A stretch of DNA of 64,000 nt. Source: Bog-159 sp963818855 (GTDB lineage: Bacteria > Acidobacteriota > Terriglobia > Bryobacterales > Bryobacteraceae). The notes beneath the pieces are model-generated. The model saw only the letters and a list, made by a program, of their open reading frames with translations, had not been told where the DNA came from and made no database searches. Location of the stretch: positions 284,338 through 348,337 of the forward strand of contig CAWFUH010000019.1 in assembly GCA_963818855.1 (NCBI GenBank), written 5' to 3'. This document shows positions 46,132-55,305 of this stretch, in pieces (positions within the stretch are counted from its first letter, which is position 1; every line of letters starts with the position of its first letter). The translations under genes were made by a program, and so were the position numbers.

Positions 46132-49100
46132 TCAAAAATACAGTTTCAGCGCGAACTGCAAAATCCGCGGATCGAACGCCGCTTGCACTTGCCCGAACGC
46201 CGACGAACTCAGATTCGTGTTCATGGTGGCGTAGCTTTGCACGGTCCCGGCCGGCGATATCCCTCCCACGAAATTCGCGTGGTTGATAATATTGAATGCC
46301 TCCGCGCGCGCTTCGAGGCGGAACCGTTCGGTAATTCCGAAAATCCTGCTGAGTGCCACGTCCACGTTCACTGTGCCGGGGCCGCGCAGCGCGTTCCGCC
46401 CCACGTCGCCGAACGTACCGGTCGGATTCGGCACAAACGCCGACGGATTGATCCACTGCACGCACGGCGCGGATTTGCAGCTCTGCGCGGCGGGATACGC
46501 ATCCGCCAGTACTTGATTGGGCCGGTCGTTGTTGAGGTCGGTGAGCGAATCGTCGTGGCCCGTGGTCACGTTCAACGGCTGGCCGCTGGAGGCATGAAAC
46601 AGCGGCGCCAACTGCCAGTTGCTCAGCAGGCGGCGGACCCAAGGGCTGCCGCTCGACCAGGAACTCAGCCCCACCAGCGACGCGTTGAAATTGTTGCGTG
46701 TATCGAAGATACACGGACCCCAGTCGGCATGCCGGTTGAAAGGCTGCGAATTCGCCGGTGTGGCCAGCGCCGCGCCGAAATCGTAGTCGGACAGACAGTA
46801 AGAGTCCGTGTAATTGGCATTAAAGGTGAAGTTATGCGCCAGCCGATGTTGAATCGACAATAGCATGGCTTCATAGTGGGCCACGGCGCCGTCGTCCATG
46901 GTGTCGATGCTCGAATAGTACTTGCCCAAAGCCGAGTTCGACAAGTACAATAGCCGCCGCTCATTAGTGTTCGACGTAGTGGAACAGGTCGTGTACGAGA
47001 TACCCGCAATCGTGCAAGCGCCTGTACCCATGTACTGGGCCGGGTCGATTTCATGGGTGATCCAGATATGCGTGGTCTCATTCCCCAGGTAGCTCGCCGA
47101 CGCCAGCCACCCGCCTTTCAATTGCCGCTGATAGGTGACGTTCCATTGCGCCACGTAAGTCGGCCTTGGATTGAGGGGCATGTTTACATAAGTGCCTTCC
47201 GTGGGGAAAAAGAGATGTCCGGGCTGCTGCGGAAACGGATTTCCTCCCGCGTATCCGGCCCACGGGTTGGAGAGCGTTCCAGTCGACCCGACGTCGATGT
47301 CGTTGCCGAACGGGGGATTGGTGGTTTCGCGTTCGTTGAACCAGGTTTCGGTGGAATCGTACAGGATCGCTCCGCCGGCGCGCAGGGTGTCGCGGCCGTC
47401 GGCGTGGGGGCTCCACACCAGGCCCACGCGCGGCGCGAAGTTCGCCAGGTGCCCGTTCCAATTGGCCGCTGGAATGCCCGGATCGCCCTTGAAGAACAGT
47501 CCGGCGGGCGCCGTGGGATGCACCGTGCTGACCTGCCCTGCGTAGAAGGCGGCCTCGTTGAATGAATCGCCGCGCCCGTATTTGTCCGGGTCGGGGAAAG
47601 TGGGTTCCCAGCGCAGGCCATAATTGAAGGTGAAGCGCGGCGAGACTTTGAAGCTGTCCTGCGCATAGAAACTCATCACCCATTGCCGCAAGTCGTCCGG
47701 CGTCGGATTGGTCTGCTGAAAGTCGCTCATCGTGCCGATCATGAAGTCTGCCAGCGGACTGCCCGTAAACGAGCCGTTGAACGTAAATGTTCCATTCTCG
47801 TCGAAGCCCGAGATCGTATTGTTTTGCACACGGATGAGGTTGAACCCCGCGGCGATTTGATGCCTCCCGCGTACCAAATCCACGTCGTCGGCCACCTGGT
47901 AGCTGTTCACGTCGAAGTGTCCCGGCGCGCACGTGCCGCAGAAAGTGCTGAACTCGCCGTTGATGGTCAGCAGCAGGAAGTTAGGCACCGCGCTGTACAT
48001 GTCCGATCCCAGCATAGTAGGACTGATCGGAGTGTCGGTTGGCCCGCGATTGTCGCGTACCCGGTTGAAAGTCAGATGAAACGAATTCAAAACTGTCGGA
48101 CTGAATGTGTAAGTATCCCCTATGGTAGCCGACTGGGCGCGTTCTAAGTTACCGGGCGCCGTGGTCGTCAACAGATTGACGCCGTTGAAAGTCGGCGGAT
48201 TGCTGTAATCGTCGAATAAATACCGGGCGTAGACGGTTTGCTTCGCGCTTTGTATCCAATCTACGCGCCCGACCAACTGATCTTCGTCGCCTGTCACCGG
48301 AATACCGTAAGTCACCTTGCCGCAATCGCTGGCTGCACTTACGGGCAGATATTTCGATGCGATGGCTAGCGCCACCGGATTGAGGTCCGCCTGGGGAATG
48401 ATATTGCCCGGATAGGGCACCCCGGTGGCAGGATCTTTCAGCGTCAGCGCCTTGCCGCTCGATTGGCACCCCGCCGATACCAGCGTGCTGAATTCTCCAC
48501 TGAGCGAGGCCGCCGTGGGAATATACGCAATCGACTGCGGCGGATTCGACCGGTTGCGCGTGCCTTCATATCCGCCGAAGAAAAAAAGCTTGTCCGTAAT
48601 GATCTTGCCGCCCGCCGTCCCGCCGAATTGGTTCCGCTTCAGGCTATCGTGCACGGGTGCGAAGAAATTGCGCGCATCCAGATCGCCGTTCCGGATGTAT
48701 TCAAAAAGATCGCCATGGAATGCATTCGATCCGGACTTGGTCACCGCGTTTACAGTGGCACCCGGATGCGTGCCGAAGCGAGACGAGACCGCGCTGGTAT
48801 CCACGCTGAATTCCTGCAGCGCGTCCGGAAACGGGAACGGCATGTTCACGTTCGACATGGCGTCGGTGTTGTCGCCCCCGTCCAGCAGGTACGCCGTGCC
48901 ATTGCCCTGCCCGCCGGCCACCGAAATGCGCGTGGAACTCCAGAAGGTCTTACTGCCGGTGTCGCCGGCATCGCCATAAGACGCGGCGCCCAACGTCAGA
49001 ATCAACTGGGTGGCCTGGCGCCCGTCGAGCGGCAGTTCGTTAATGCGCGTCTGATCCACCACCGACGAGATGGAATTCTCCTTTGTCTCGACCAGGTTGG

Positions 49101-49476
49101 TGTTGGCCTGCACCTCCACCGTCTCGTTTACGGTGCCTACTTCCATGCGCACGTTGATCTCGACATTGTTATCCACCTGCAGCACCAGTCCGGACTCCAC
49201 GTGACTTCGGAACCCGTTGGCCCGCACCTCCAGCCGGTAAGGACCCACCGGCAGCTCGGGTAGCGCATAGTTGCCCTGAACATCGGTAATCGTCGAACGC
49301 ACGATCTGTTTATCCGTCTCCCTAACGGAGACGAGCGCGCCCGCTATGGCACTGCCGCTGGGGTCTGTGACCGTGCCGCTAACCGACGCGACCGCCACTG
49401 TTTGCGCACGCGCCGCCGGCGCGCACAGACACCAGAGAATACATACAGACAAAACTGTCAGTGTCGACTTGGACAT
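46132..49476 (-). CDS. TonB-dependent receptor, Oar-like, with carboxypeptidase-regulatory N-domain
   Basis: A 1114-residue outer-membrane receptor. It has a signal peptide (about residues 1-24), a carboxypeptidase-regulatory-like domain (SVSGTVTDPSGSAIAGALVS to about 110), a plug with VVDQTRINELPLDGRQATQL, and a barrel with periplasmic turn motifs such as YGLRWEPTFPDPDKYG, ending LQFALKLYF. It is a paralogue of the receptor at 16859, but the two differ clearly in the plug. A GAGGGAGG site lies eight bases before the ATG. The ligand is unknown. It converges on the ABC-2 permease, 20 bases apart; no transport partner genes are in the operon. Confidence 0.92.
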   Translation of the reverse strand: MSKSTLTVLSVCILWCLCAPAARAQTVAVASVSGTVTDPSGSAIAGALVSVRETDKQIVRSTITDVQGNYALPELPVGPYRLEVRANGFRSHVESGLVLQVDNNVEINVRMEVGTVNETVEVQANTNLVETKENSISSVVDQTRINELPLDGRQATQLILTLGAASYGDAGDTGSKTFWSSTRISVAGGQGNGTAYLLDGGDNTDAMSNVNMPFPFPDALQEFSVDTSAVSSRFGTHPGATVNAVTKSGSNAFHGDLFEYIRNGDLDARNFFAPVHDSLKRNQFGGTAGGKIITDKLFFFGGYEGTRNRSNPPQSIAYIPTAASLSGEFSTLVSAGCQSSGKALTLKDPATGVPYPGNIIPQADLNPVALAIASKYLPVSAASDCGKVTYGIPVTGDEDQLVGRVDWIQSAKQTVYARYLFDDYSNPPTFNGVNLLTTTAPGNLERAQSATIGDTYTFSPTVLNSFHLTFNRVRDNRGPTDTPISPTMLGSDMYSAVPNFLLLTINGEFSTFCGTCAPGHFDVNSYQVADDVDLVRGRHQIAAGFNLIRVQNNTISGFDENGTFTFNGSFTGSPLADFMIGTMSDFQQTNPTPDDLRQWVMSFYAQDSFKVSPRFTFNYGLRWEPTFPDPDKYGRGDSFNEAAFYAGQVSTVHPTAPAGLFFKGDPGIPAANWNGHLANFAPRVGLVWSPHADGRDTLRAGGAILYDSTETWFNERETTNPPFGNDIDVGSTGTLSNPWAGYAGGNPFPQQPGHLFFPTEGTYVNMPLNPRPTYVAQWNVTYQRQLKGGWLASASYLGNETTHIWITHEIDPAQYMGTGACTIAGISYTTCSTTSNTNERRLLYLSNSALGKYYSSIDTMDDGAVAHYEAMLLSIQHRLAHNFTFNANYTDSYCLSDYDFGAALATPANSQPFNRHADWGPCIFDTRNNFNASLVGLSSWSSGSPWVRRLLSNWQLAPLFHASSGQPLNVTTGHDDSLTDLNNDRPNQVLADAYPAAQSCKSAPCVQWINPSAFVPNPTGTFGDVGRNALRGPGTVNVDVALSRIFGITERFRLEARAEAFNIINHANFVGGISPAGTVQSYATMNTNLSSSAFGQVQAAFDPRILQFALKLYF

Positions 49477-49643
49477 CCGTGTGCCTCCCTCTAAAGGCCC
49501 CTTTTTTGCCGGGCAGAGTGCCCCCTGACGCCCGGTGAGTGCCTGCGAGATACGATACTCAAAACCGCAAGGGTCTGTCCAATAGATTAATTAGCTGAGA
49601 TCAATCGTTGGTATCGATTAGTGCGAAACCGCGCAGGCTGCAG

Positions 49644-49682
49644 CGGGGCTGAAGCCCCGCGCCGGCTAAAGCCCGCCCTCCA
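49644..49682. repeat. REP-like element, family A
   Basis: GGGGCTGAAGCCCC then GCGCCGGCTAAAGCCCGCCC: two adjacent stems, four bases after the end of the LysR gene. The 37-base core is identical to the copy at 52244. Confidence 0.85.
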
Positions 49683-49685
49683 GAA

Positions 49686-50594
49686 CTAAGTGACATTGCG
49701 GCGCTTCAGGTCGCCCAGCGCCGCCAGTAGCGCGGCTGCCAGTTCGCGGATGGCCTGCGGCAGATTCGCGGCGTCGGCCGACACCAGCCGCAGTTCCCGC
49801 GTCAAGGGCTTCCCCTTTACCCGCAGCACGCGCAACGGGCTATCGGGCGGCTCGTGCTCCACCGCGCACAACGGCATGATCGAGGCCCCCAGGCCCACCC
49901 GCACCAGGCTTTTGATGGCCTCGTTATTCTCCACTTCCATGGTTATGCGCGGCGTCACCCCCAAGCTTTCGAAGTAGCGGTCGATCAGGTTCTGCATGGC
50001 GGTGTACTTCTCATAAAGGATGAAACGCAACGAGGCCAGATCCTTCGCATCGACCGTCTTCTGGCGTGCCAGCGGATGTTCCCGGTTCACCACGATGATC
50101 ATTTCCTCGCGCCCCAGCGGAGTGGCCGTCAGACCGGGCTGCGGAGTCGTGCGCATGACTACCGCCAGGTCCAGGTGCTGCGACCGTAAGGCGTCCAGCA
50201 GGAACTCCGTGGTGCCCGCGAGCACGATCAGCTCGATATTCGGAAACCGACGCGAGTAATCGCTCAAAACGTGCGGCAGCCGGTAGGTGAGGGTGGTGGG
50301 TCCTACGCCCAGGCGCACGGTGCCGCGCTTTAATGCGTTCATCTCCCGCACGGCCATCTCGGCGTTCTTGAGATCACGGAAGATGGTTTCGGAATATTGC
50401 AGCAGCACGCGCCCGGCTTCGGTGACCATCACGCGCTTTCCGACACGCAAGAATAGCGCACACCCCAACTCTTCTTCCAGCATCTTGATGTGCTGGCTCA
50501 CTGTGGATTGCGAGAGGTGCAATTGCTCGCTGGCGCGCGTGAAGCCGCCGCTTTTTACCGCCGCCTGGAATACGCGAAGCTGATGCAGATCCAT
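49686..50594 (-). CDS. LysR family transcriptional regulator
   Basis: A 302-residue LysR-type regulator. The N-terminal winged helix is clear (LRVFQAAVKSGGFTRASEQL, SQSTVSQHIKMLEEELG), followed by the linker helix and the periplasmic-binding-protein-like effector domain. It is nearest to CysB/CysL/CbbR-type regulators by its ALRSQHLDLAVVMRT and MQNLIDRYFESLG segments, but the effector is unknown. No divergent target gene is present: the neighbours are a TonB-dependent receptor and an unknown gene, each with a REP between. CACAAT ends five bases before the ATG. Confidence 0.93.
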   Translation of the reverse strand: MDLHQLRVFQAAVKSGGFTRASEQLHLSQSTVSQHIKMLEEELGCALFLRVGKRVMVTEAGRVLLQYSETIFRDLKNAEMAVREMNALKRGTVRLGVGPTTLTYRLPHVLSDYSRRFPNIELIVLAGTTEFLLDALRSQHLDLAVVMRTTPQPGLTATPLGREEMIIVVNREHPLARQKTVDAKDLASLRFILYEKYTAMQNLIDRYFESLGVTPRITMEVENNEAIKSLVRVGLGASIMPLCAVEHEPPDSPLRVLRVKGKPLTRELRLVSADAANLPQAIRELAAALLAALGDLKRRNVT

Positions 50595-50679
50595 AGCTAA
50601 TTGTGGGGCAGGCTCTCGGGGGTGCCCTCTGCCCGGCGGCCTCGATCGACCACAATCATTGTACGGTAGCAGCCGTTGT

Positions 50680-50725
50680 GGTGCGGGTCCTGGAGGACCC
50701 GCGCAGACCTGGAGGTCTGCCCCAC
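50680..50725. repeat. REP-like element, family B
   Basis: Two stems, GGGTCCTGGAGGACCC and GCAGACCTGGAGGTCTGC, ending CCCCAC; 46 bases. All 46 bases are identical to the copy at 60096, 9.4 kb away. Confidence 0.88.
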
Positions 50726-51334
50726 CTAGGGATCATTATGTTCGGGTAAGTCGCCTAGTAGTTCGTGCGGGATTTCGCGCCATTCGCCGTCGAGGCCTAA
50801 GACCTCGGGGAGTATGCGGTAGTAACGTCTGCCTTCGGTGGTGGACGCGGGTATGCCCGGGCGGAAGTGGAGGTTTACCTGAATCTGCTGCGCGGTTTGT
50901 TGCTCCTGGGCGCTGGCTATGCGGTTTCTGCGGTAGCGTTCGAGGTCGGCAATAGTGTTGGAAACGGACCGGTCGAGGCGGGCCTGGGTCAGGCTGAGGC
51001 GATGGGTGGCGAGGATGAGCGCGTCGGGCGAGAGGGCGCCGGGCTCATACAAGATCGCCTCGGTGGCGTCCAGACGGGCCAGTTTCCACTGGTAGACGGC
51101 GATTTGCTCGACCAGAATTTTTTCCATTTCGTCCTGGGGTTTCCAGGTGGACATGATATCGGCCAGGAGTCGATCGAAGGCATTTTGGTCTTCGCCGGGG
51201 AGGACGGCGGATTCGGCGCGCCGGCCGTGGATGAGAGCGTTGAAGCGGACTTTGGCCTTGCCCTCGGGTGTTTTGGGGCCGGTGGATCGCTGCGCGTTGC
51301 GGCGATTGGCCTCGATTTGCTTGATGGTCGCCAT
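50726..51334 (-). CDS. Conserved protein of unknown function (NRRNAQRSTGPKTPEGK family)
   Basis: A 202-residue protein whose first residues, IEANRRNAQRSTGPKTPEGK followed by a NALIHGRRAES segment, form a signature that from memory occurs in many copies across Acidobacteria and Planctomycetes genomes, often near repeats. The centre is helical (DEMEKILVEQIAVYQWKLAR). No known domain is seen. The preferred ATG has TAGAAA seven bases before it. The longer frame (25 more residues) is not family-like. The gene sits between a family B element and a short tandem repeat next to a decaying toxin gene, an accessory-type setting. Confidence 0.72.
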   Translation of the reverse strand: MATIKQIEANRRNAQRSTGPKTPEGKAKVRFNALIHGRRAESAVLPGEDQNAFDRLLADIMSTWKPQDEMEKILVEQIAVYQWKLARLDATEAILYEPGALSPDALILATHRLSLTQARLDRSVSNTIADLERYRRNRIASAQEQQTAQQIQVNLHFRPGIPASTTEGRRYYRILPEVLGLDGEWREIPHELLGDLPEHNDP

Positions 51335-51396
51335 AGTTTTTTTTCTACCGAACAAAGCCAATTCGGCTGGGTGGGTGCGGGGGCAGATGTTGATTA

Positions 51397-51427
51397 GCCG
51401 CCGATGCACGCCGATTCACGCCGATGG
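51397..51427. repeat. Short degenerate tandem repeat (CGCCGATNCACGCCGATT type)
   Basis: GCCGCCGATGCACGCCGATT followed by CACGCCGATGG: three GCCGAT cores about 9-10 bases apart. Such repeats occur intergenically in many soil bacteria. The surrounding 290 bases to the HicA remnant hold no gene I can support. Confidence 0.55.
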
Positions 51428-51628
51428 TGGCTGGTCACGAGATCAGAGTAACGCGGCGGTTGGTTGCGGGCGGGTGTTCGATTGGTGGGTAGAGTCTGCA
51501 AGTAGTTTTGTTTGGAATGGTCGGCGCGACTCAAAAAAAGTGGGGAAGCTTGTGACCGGCGAGCCGGGTTTCGCGGGCGTCGCCTTTCTCGCCACGTGTC
51601 TGGTCGCCGCGCGGTGAGTCACTTGAGA

Positions 51629-51854
51629 TCAAAGCAGCTCTTGCAAATCAGCGGTGCGCATGCCACAGTCCCGCAGGATCTTGTGCAACAAACCCCGGCC
51701 GATCGTTTCGCCGGCATGCACGGGCACAACCGTACCGCGGCCGGCTTCATGCTAGAGGAAATAATGGCTGCCTTTGATGCTTGATGACGGTAAAACCAGC
51801 CCTCGCCAAGGCCGCGATGAGCTCCTGGGTCGTAATCCGGGGAGCACGGCTCAT
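51629..51854 (-). pseudogene. hicA: hicA toxin remnant (frameshift plus stop)
   Basis: The first 28 codons read MSRAPRITTQELIAALARAG then FTVIKHQR, the start of a HicA mRNA-interferase toxin. The frame is then broken: the family continuation KGSHYFL and GRGTVVPVHAGETIGRGLLH, through KILRDCGMRTADLQELL, is in the next frame, so one base is extra. In addition a TAG (51752-51754) lies after KGSHYFL where HicA has a coding residue. The catalytic His (SHYF) survives but is out of frame with the start. The total is 226 bases, one more than a multiple of three. HicA is expected to be dead. Its ATG overlaps the hicB TGA. Confidence 0.85.
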
Positions 51855-52066
51855 GCCGCGACGCTGATCCGCTGAATCCACACGAACTCCAGAACCTGTT
51901 CAGGCACGCCCTCCCCCTCGAGGCACAATTCGATCGCTTCCCGGATGCGCGTGGTGACCTCGTCCAAGGATTGCGCCTGCGTGTGGCACCCAGGCAACTG
52001 CGGAACGGAAGCGATGTAGTAGCCGTCTTCGTCACGCTCAATGACGACATCGAACTGACGTTGCAA
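51851..52066 (-). CDS. hicB: HicB family antitoxin
   Basis: A 71-residue HicB-type antitoxin with the partial RNase H-like fold (FDVVIERDEDGYYIASVPQL, PGCHTQAQSLDEVTTRI, REAIELCLEG). The typical C-terminal DNA-binding domain is absent or very short (EFVWIQRISVAA), as in short HicB forms. The start codon is TTG. It precedes hicA and overlaps it by four bases, the reversed hicBA order. With hicA broken, it is an orphan antitoxin. Confidence 0.9.
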   Translation of the reverse strand: MQRQFDVVIERDEDGYYIASVPQLPGCHTQAQSLDEVTTRIREAIELCLEGEGVPEQVLEFVWIQRISVAA

Positions 52067-52243
52067 TGGATTACGCCCGCTCTCATGCTAGCCCGAATCA
52101 ACCGTTACGGCCTTCCGATCATTGCTGGCGCGCACCGCGGCTATCGGGGACTCGCGCGCAGGGGACGCTGCATGCAAAGTGCCTGCCCCGCTCGCTGCCT
52201 GCCCGCATCGCGGCGTTGCCGTTGACCAAAACAATGCTGCGGG

Positions 52244-52281
52244 CGGGGCTGAAGCCCCGCGCCGGCTAAAGCCCGCCCTCC
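52244..52281. repeat. REP-like element, family A
   Basis: GGGGCTGAAGCCCC then GCGCCGGCTAAAGCCCGCCC, identical in its 37-base core to the copy at 49644. The 266 bases between hicB and the Omp85 gene hold this element, a second small hairpin (GAAGAACTTCGGTTC) and the Omp85 promoter region. Confidence 0.85.
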
Positions 52282-52318
52282 GAAGCTCGCGAAGAACTTC
52301 GGTTCGCCGGGTTTCCGT

Positions 52319-52324
52319 TATGAT
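52319..52324 (+). promoter_or_regulatory. -10 element of the Omp85-SurA-TamB operon, leaderless type
   Basis: TATGAT ends eight bases before a GTG and five before a TTG, both in frame; no Shine-Dalgarno is seen. Confidence 0.4.
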
Positions 52325-52332
52325 TGGGGTTG

Positions 52333-55305
52333 GTGTGCCGGAGCGTCGCTGCTTATCTAGCCACGTCTGTGTTGGCCTGCGTCCAGATCGTCTGTGCGCA
52401 AACGTCCAGTTATCAAGGACAGCCTATTGCCGATATTCAGTACGTTCCGCCCGAGCAGCCACTCACCGCCGCCGAACTGGCTGATACCGTCCCGCTCAAG
52501 AAAGGCGCGCCGCTGCGCCTGGCCGACGTGCACGCGGCCATAGAACGACTCTACGCTACCGGTGCGTACGAGGATATTCAGGTGGATGGCGAGCCCGCCC
52601 CGCCCCCCGCCGCGGGTGTGCTGGTGCGGATCATCACCAAAAATAGCTGGTTTGTGGGAAACGTGGCGGCGCTGGGCCGTATCTCCGACCCTCCCAACCG
52701 CGGCCAGTTAGTCAACGTCACCCGCTTGAGCCTGGGCCAGCCGTTCGTCGAATCGGATGTGCCGCCCGCGCAAACCGCCATCGAGCGCCTGCTGCTGAGC
52801 AACGGTCTGCACGGCAGCCAGGTCCACACCGAAGTAACTTACGATCCGCACACGCAGCAAGTAAGCGTACACTTTGTGGTGGATTCCGGAAAGCGTGCGC
52901 ATTTCACCACGCCGTCGGTAGCCGGCGACCCCAAGATGCCGCTGGCGGATATTATCTCCGCCTCCCACTGGCGCCGCTGGCTGATCGGCGGATGGCGCCC
53001 GGTCACGCGGTCGCGCGTGAACAATGGCGTGGCGGACATCCGTTCGCGTTACGAAAAGCACGGGCGCTTCGAAGCGCGCGTCACCTTGAAGGCCATGGAC
53101 TACGACGCGGACACCAATCGCAGCCGGCCGGAGTTGGATATCGATGCCGGACCAGCGGTGGCAGTGGAAGCCGTGGGCGCCAAGGTTTCGCAAGGCAAGC
53201 TGCGCAGCCTGGTTCCGGTCTTCGAGGAGAACAGCGTGGACGAATCCCTGCTGCTCGAAGGCGAACGTAATCTGCGCGATTACTTTCAATCCCAGGGTTA
53301 TTTCGATGTCGAAGTCGAATTCAAACCGCAGCGGATCGTCAACGACAAAGCCACCATCGACTATCTGATCAATCCCGGAACGCGGCACAAGCTGGTTCAG
53401 ATTACCATCGAGGGCAACAAGTATTTCCGCACCGAAGCCATCCGCGAGCGCATGTTCCTGGTGCGCTCTTCATTACTTACATTCCGGCACGGCCGTTACA
53501 GCGGCGACCTGCTGCGGCGCGACGAGGAAAACATTGCCGCGCTCTATCAGTCGAACGGGTTCCACGATGTTTCCGTCACGCACCGCCTGCAGGATAATTA
53601 CAAGGGCCAACCCGGCCATCTGGCGGTGCTCATCAATATTCAGGAAGGGCCGCAGTACTTCGTTCACAACCTGGTGGTGGAAGGCATCGTGAAGCTGGAC
53701 AAGGCACAGGTGCTTTCGCAACTCGCCTCGGTGGAAGGGCAGCCCTTCAGCGAATACAACGTGGCCGTGGACCGCGAGACCATCCTGGACCGCTACTCCA
53801 CGAAGGGTTTTCCGAATGCCACTTTTGAATGGAGCTCCAAAGCCGCGTCCGAGCCTTACCGGATCGACTTGACCTACGTCATGCACGAGGGCCGCCAGGA
53901 ATTCGTGCGCGACATTCTGATCAGCGGCTTACAATATACGCGCCGCAGCCTGGTAGACAGCGAAATAAAGTTAAAGCCCGGCGATCCGCTGGACATCACC
54001 GCCATGCGCGATGCGCAGCGCCGCCTCTACGACCTGGGCGTTTTCGCGCGCGTGGATACGGCTATTCAGAACCCCGATGGCGACACCAGCGATAAGTATG
54101 TCCTCTACGATATGGAAGAGGCGCGCAAGTATTCCATCGCCACAGGATTCGGCGCCGAGTTCGCCAGAATCGGCGGATGCTCGAATTACTGCCTGGAGGC
54201 GCCCCAGGGCCAGACCGGCTTTGCGCCGGATGTCACGCTGGATGTATCCCGCCTGGACCTGTGGGGATCAGGCCAGAGCATCAGTCTACGCGGCCGCGTC
54301 TCCACCCTGGAACAGCGCGTTTTGGTTACATATGCCGTGCCGCGTTTCCTCGGCAATGAGAAGCTGACTCTCTCGTTCACCAGCCTGTTCGACAACAGCA
54401 AAGACGTGCGCACTTTTACCGCGCAGCGCTTCGAGAATTCGGTGCAGCTTTCCGACCGGCTCTCGAAATCCATCACGCTTCTCTACCGCTATACTTACCG
54501 CCACGTGACGGTGGATCAATCCACGCTGAAGATTTCGCCGTACCTGATTCCCCTGTTCTCGCAGCCGGACCGCGTGGGCGAGCTTTCGTGGAGCATGATC
54601 CAGGACCGGCGCGACGATCCCATCGAGACGCGCAAGGGCGTTTACAATACCCTCGACGTCTCGGCCGCGCCGCATTTTCTAGGGACCGAGACGAACTTTG
54701 GACGCATCCTGGGACGCAATGCCACGTATTACCCCATCGGCAAGAAGTACGTGCTGGCGCGCGCCACCAGCTTTGGCATCGTGCATCCCTTCGGGAATGT
54801 CGCGGACCCGCTTACGGCGATTCCGCTGGCCGAGCACTTCTTCTCCGGCGGCGCCACCTCGGAGCGCGGCTTCCCCGATCTGCAGGCCGGCCCGCGCGAC
54901 TTGACCACCGGCTTCCCATTGGGCGGCACGGCGCTGCTGATGAATCAGACTGAATTTCGATTCCCGCTGTGGGGCGAGAACATCGGCGGAGTACTCTTTC
55001 ACGACATGGGCAACGTCTACAGCAGTGTGTCGGCGATCTCGTTCCGCACCGATCAACATGGACTGACCGATTTCGATTATATGAACCACGCGGTAGGCTT
55101 CGGCATTCGCTATCGCACGCCCATCGGTCCGGTACGCGTGGATCTGGCGTACAGCATCAATCCGCCGCGCTTCATCGGCTTTGCGGGCAGCTTCGACGAT
55201 TTGCTCAGCGCCGGGCTGATGCCCTGTTCCACCCAGCCTTACAACTGCATCCCGCAGCGCATCAGCCATTTTCAATTTTTCTTTTCCATAGGACAGACCT
55301 TCTGA
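52333..55305 (+). CDS. Omp85/BamA/TamA-family outer membrane protein with seven POTRA-like segments
   Basis: A 990-residue Omp85 protein that inserts or exports outer-membrane proteins. A signal peptide (about residues 1-22) ends at CAQ. Seven POTRA-like segments follow, starting near IADIQYV, LVNVTRLS, AHFTTPSV, VAVEAVGA, HKLVQITIEGN, YFVHNLVVEG and EFVRDILISG; BamA usually has five. The barrel (from about residue 610) has the lid motif ERGFPDLQ (RGF type) and ends FFFSIGQTF with a terminal Phe. It is the first gene of an operon with a SurA-like chaperone and TamB. The GTG start is preferred by position after TATGAT; TTG at 52324 or 52330 is possible. Confidence 0.92.
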   Translation: MCRSVAAYLATSVLACVQIVCAQTSSYQGQPIADIQYVPPEQPLTAAELADTVPLKKGAPLRLADVHAAIERLYATGAYEDIQVDGEPAPPPAAGVLVRIITKNSWFVGNVAALGRISDPPNRGQLVNVTRLSLGQPFVESDVPPAQTAIERLLLSNGLHGSQVHTEVTYDPHTQQVSVHFVVDSGKRAHFTTPSVAGDPKMPLADIISASHWRRWLIGGWRPVTRSRVNNGVADIRSRYEKHGRFEARVTLKAMDYDADTNRSRPELDIDAGPAVAVEAVGAKVSQGKLRSLVPVFEENSVDESLLLEGERNLRDYFQSQGYFDVEVEFKPQRIVNDKATIDYLINPGTRHKLVQITIEGNKYFRTEAIRERMFLVRSSLLTFRHGRYSGDLLRRDEENIAALYQSNGFHDVSVTHRLQDNYKGQPGHLAVLINIQEGPQYFVHNLVVEGIVKLDKAQVLSQLASVEGQPFSEYNVAVDRETILDRYSTKGFPNATFEWSSKAASEPYRIDLTYVMHEGRQEFVRDILISGLQYTRRSLVDSEIKLKPGDPLDITAMRDAQRRLYDLGVFARVDTAIQNPDGDTSDKYVLYDMEEARKYSIATGFGAEFARIGGCSNYCLEAPQGQTGFAPDVTLDVSRLDLWGSGQSISLRGRVSTLEQRVLVTYAVPRFLGNEKLTLSFTSLFDNSKDVRTFTAQRFENSVQLSDRLSKSITLLYRYTYRHVTVDQSTLKISPYLIPLFSQPDRVGELSWSMIQDRRDDPIETRKGVYNTLDVSAAPHFLGTETNFGRILGRNATYYPIGKKYVLARATSFGIVHPFGNVADPLTAIPLAEHFFSGGATSERGFPDLQAGPRDLTTGFPLGGTALLMNQTEFRFPLWGENIGGVLFHDMGNVYSSVSAISFRTDQHGLTDFDYMNHAVGFGIRYRTPIGPVRVDLAYSINPPRFIGFAGSFDDLLSAGLMPCSTQPYNCIPQRISHFQFFFSIGQTF

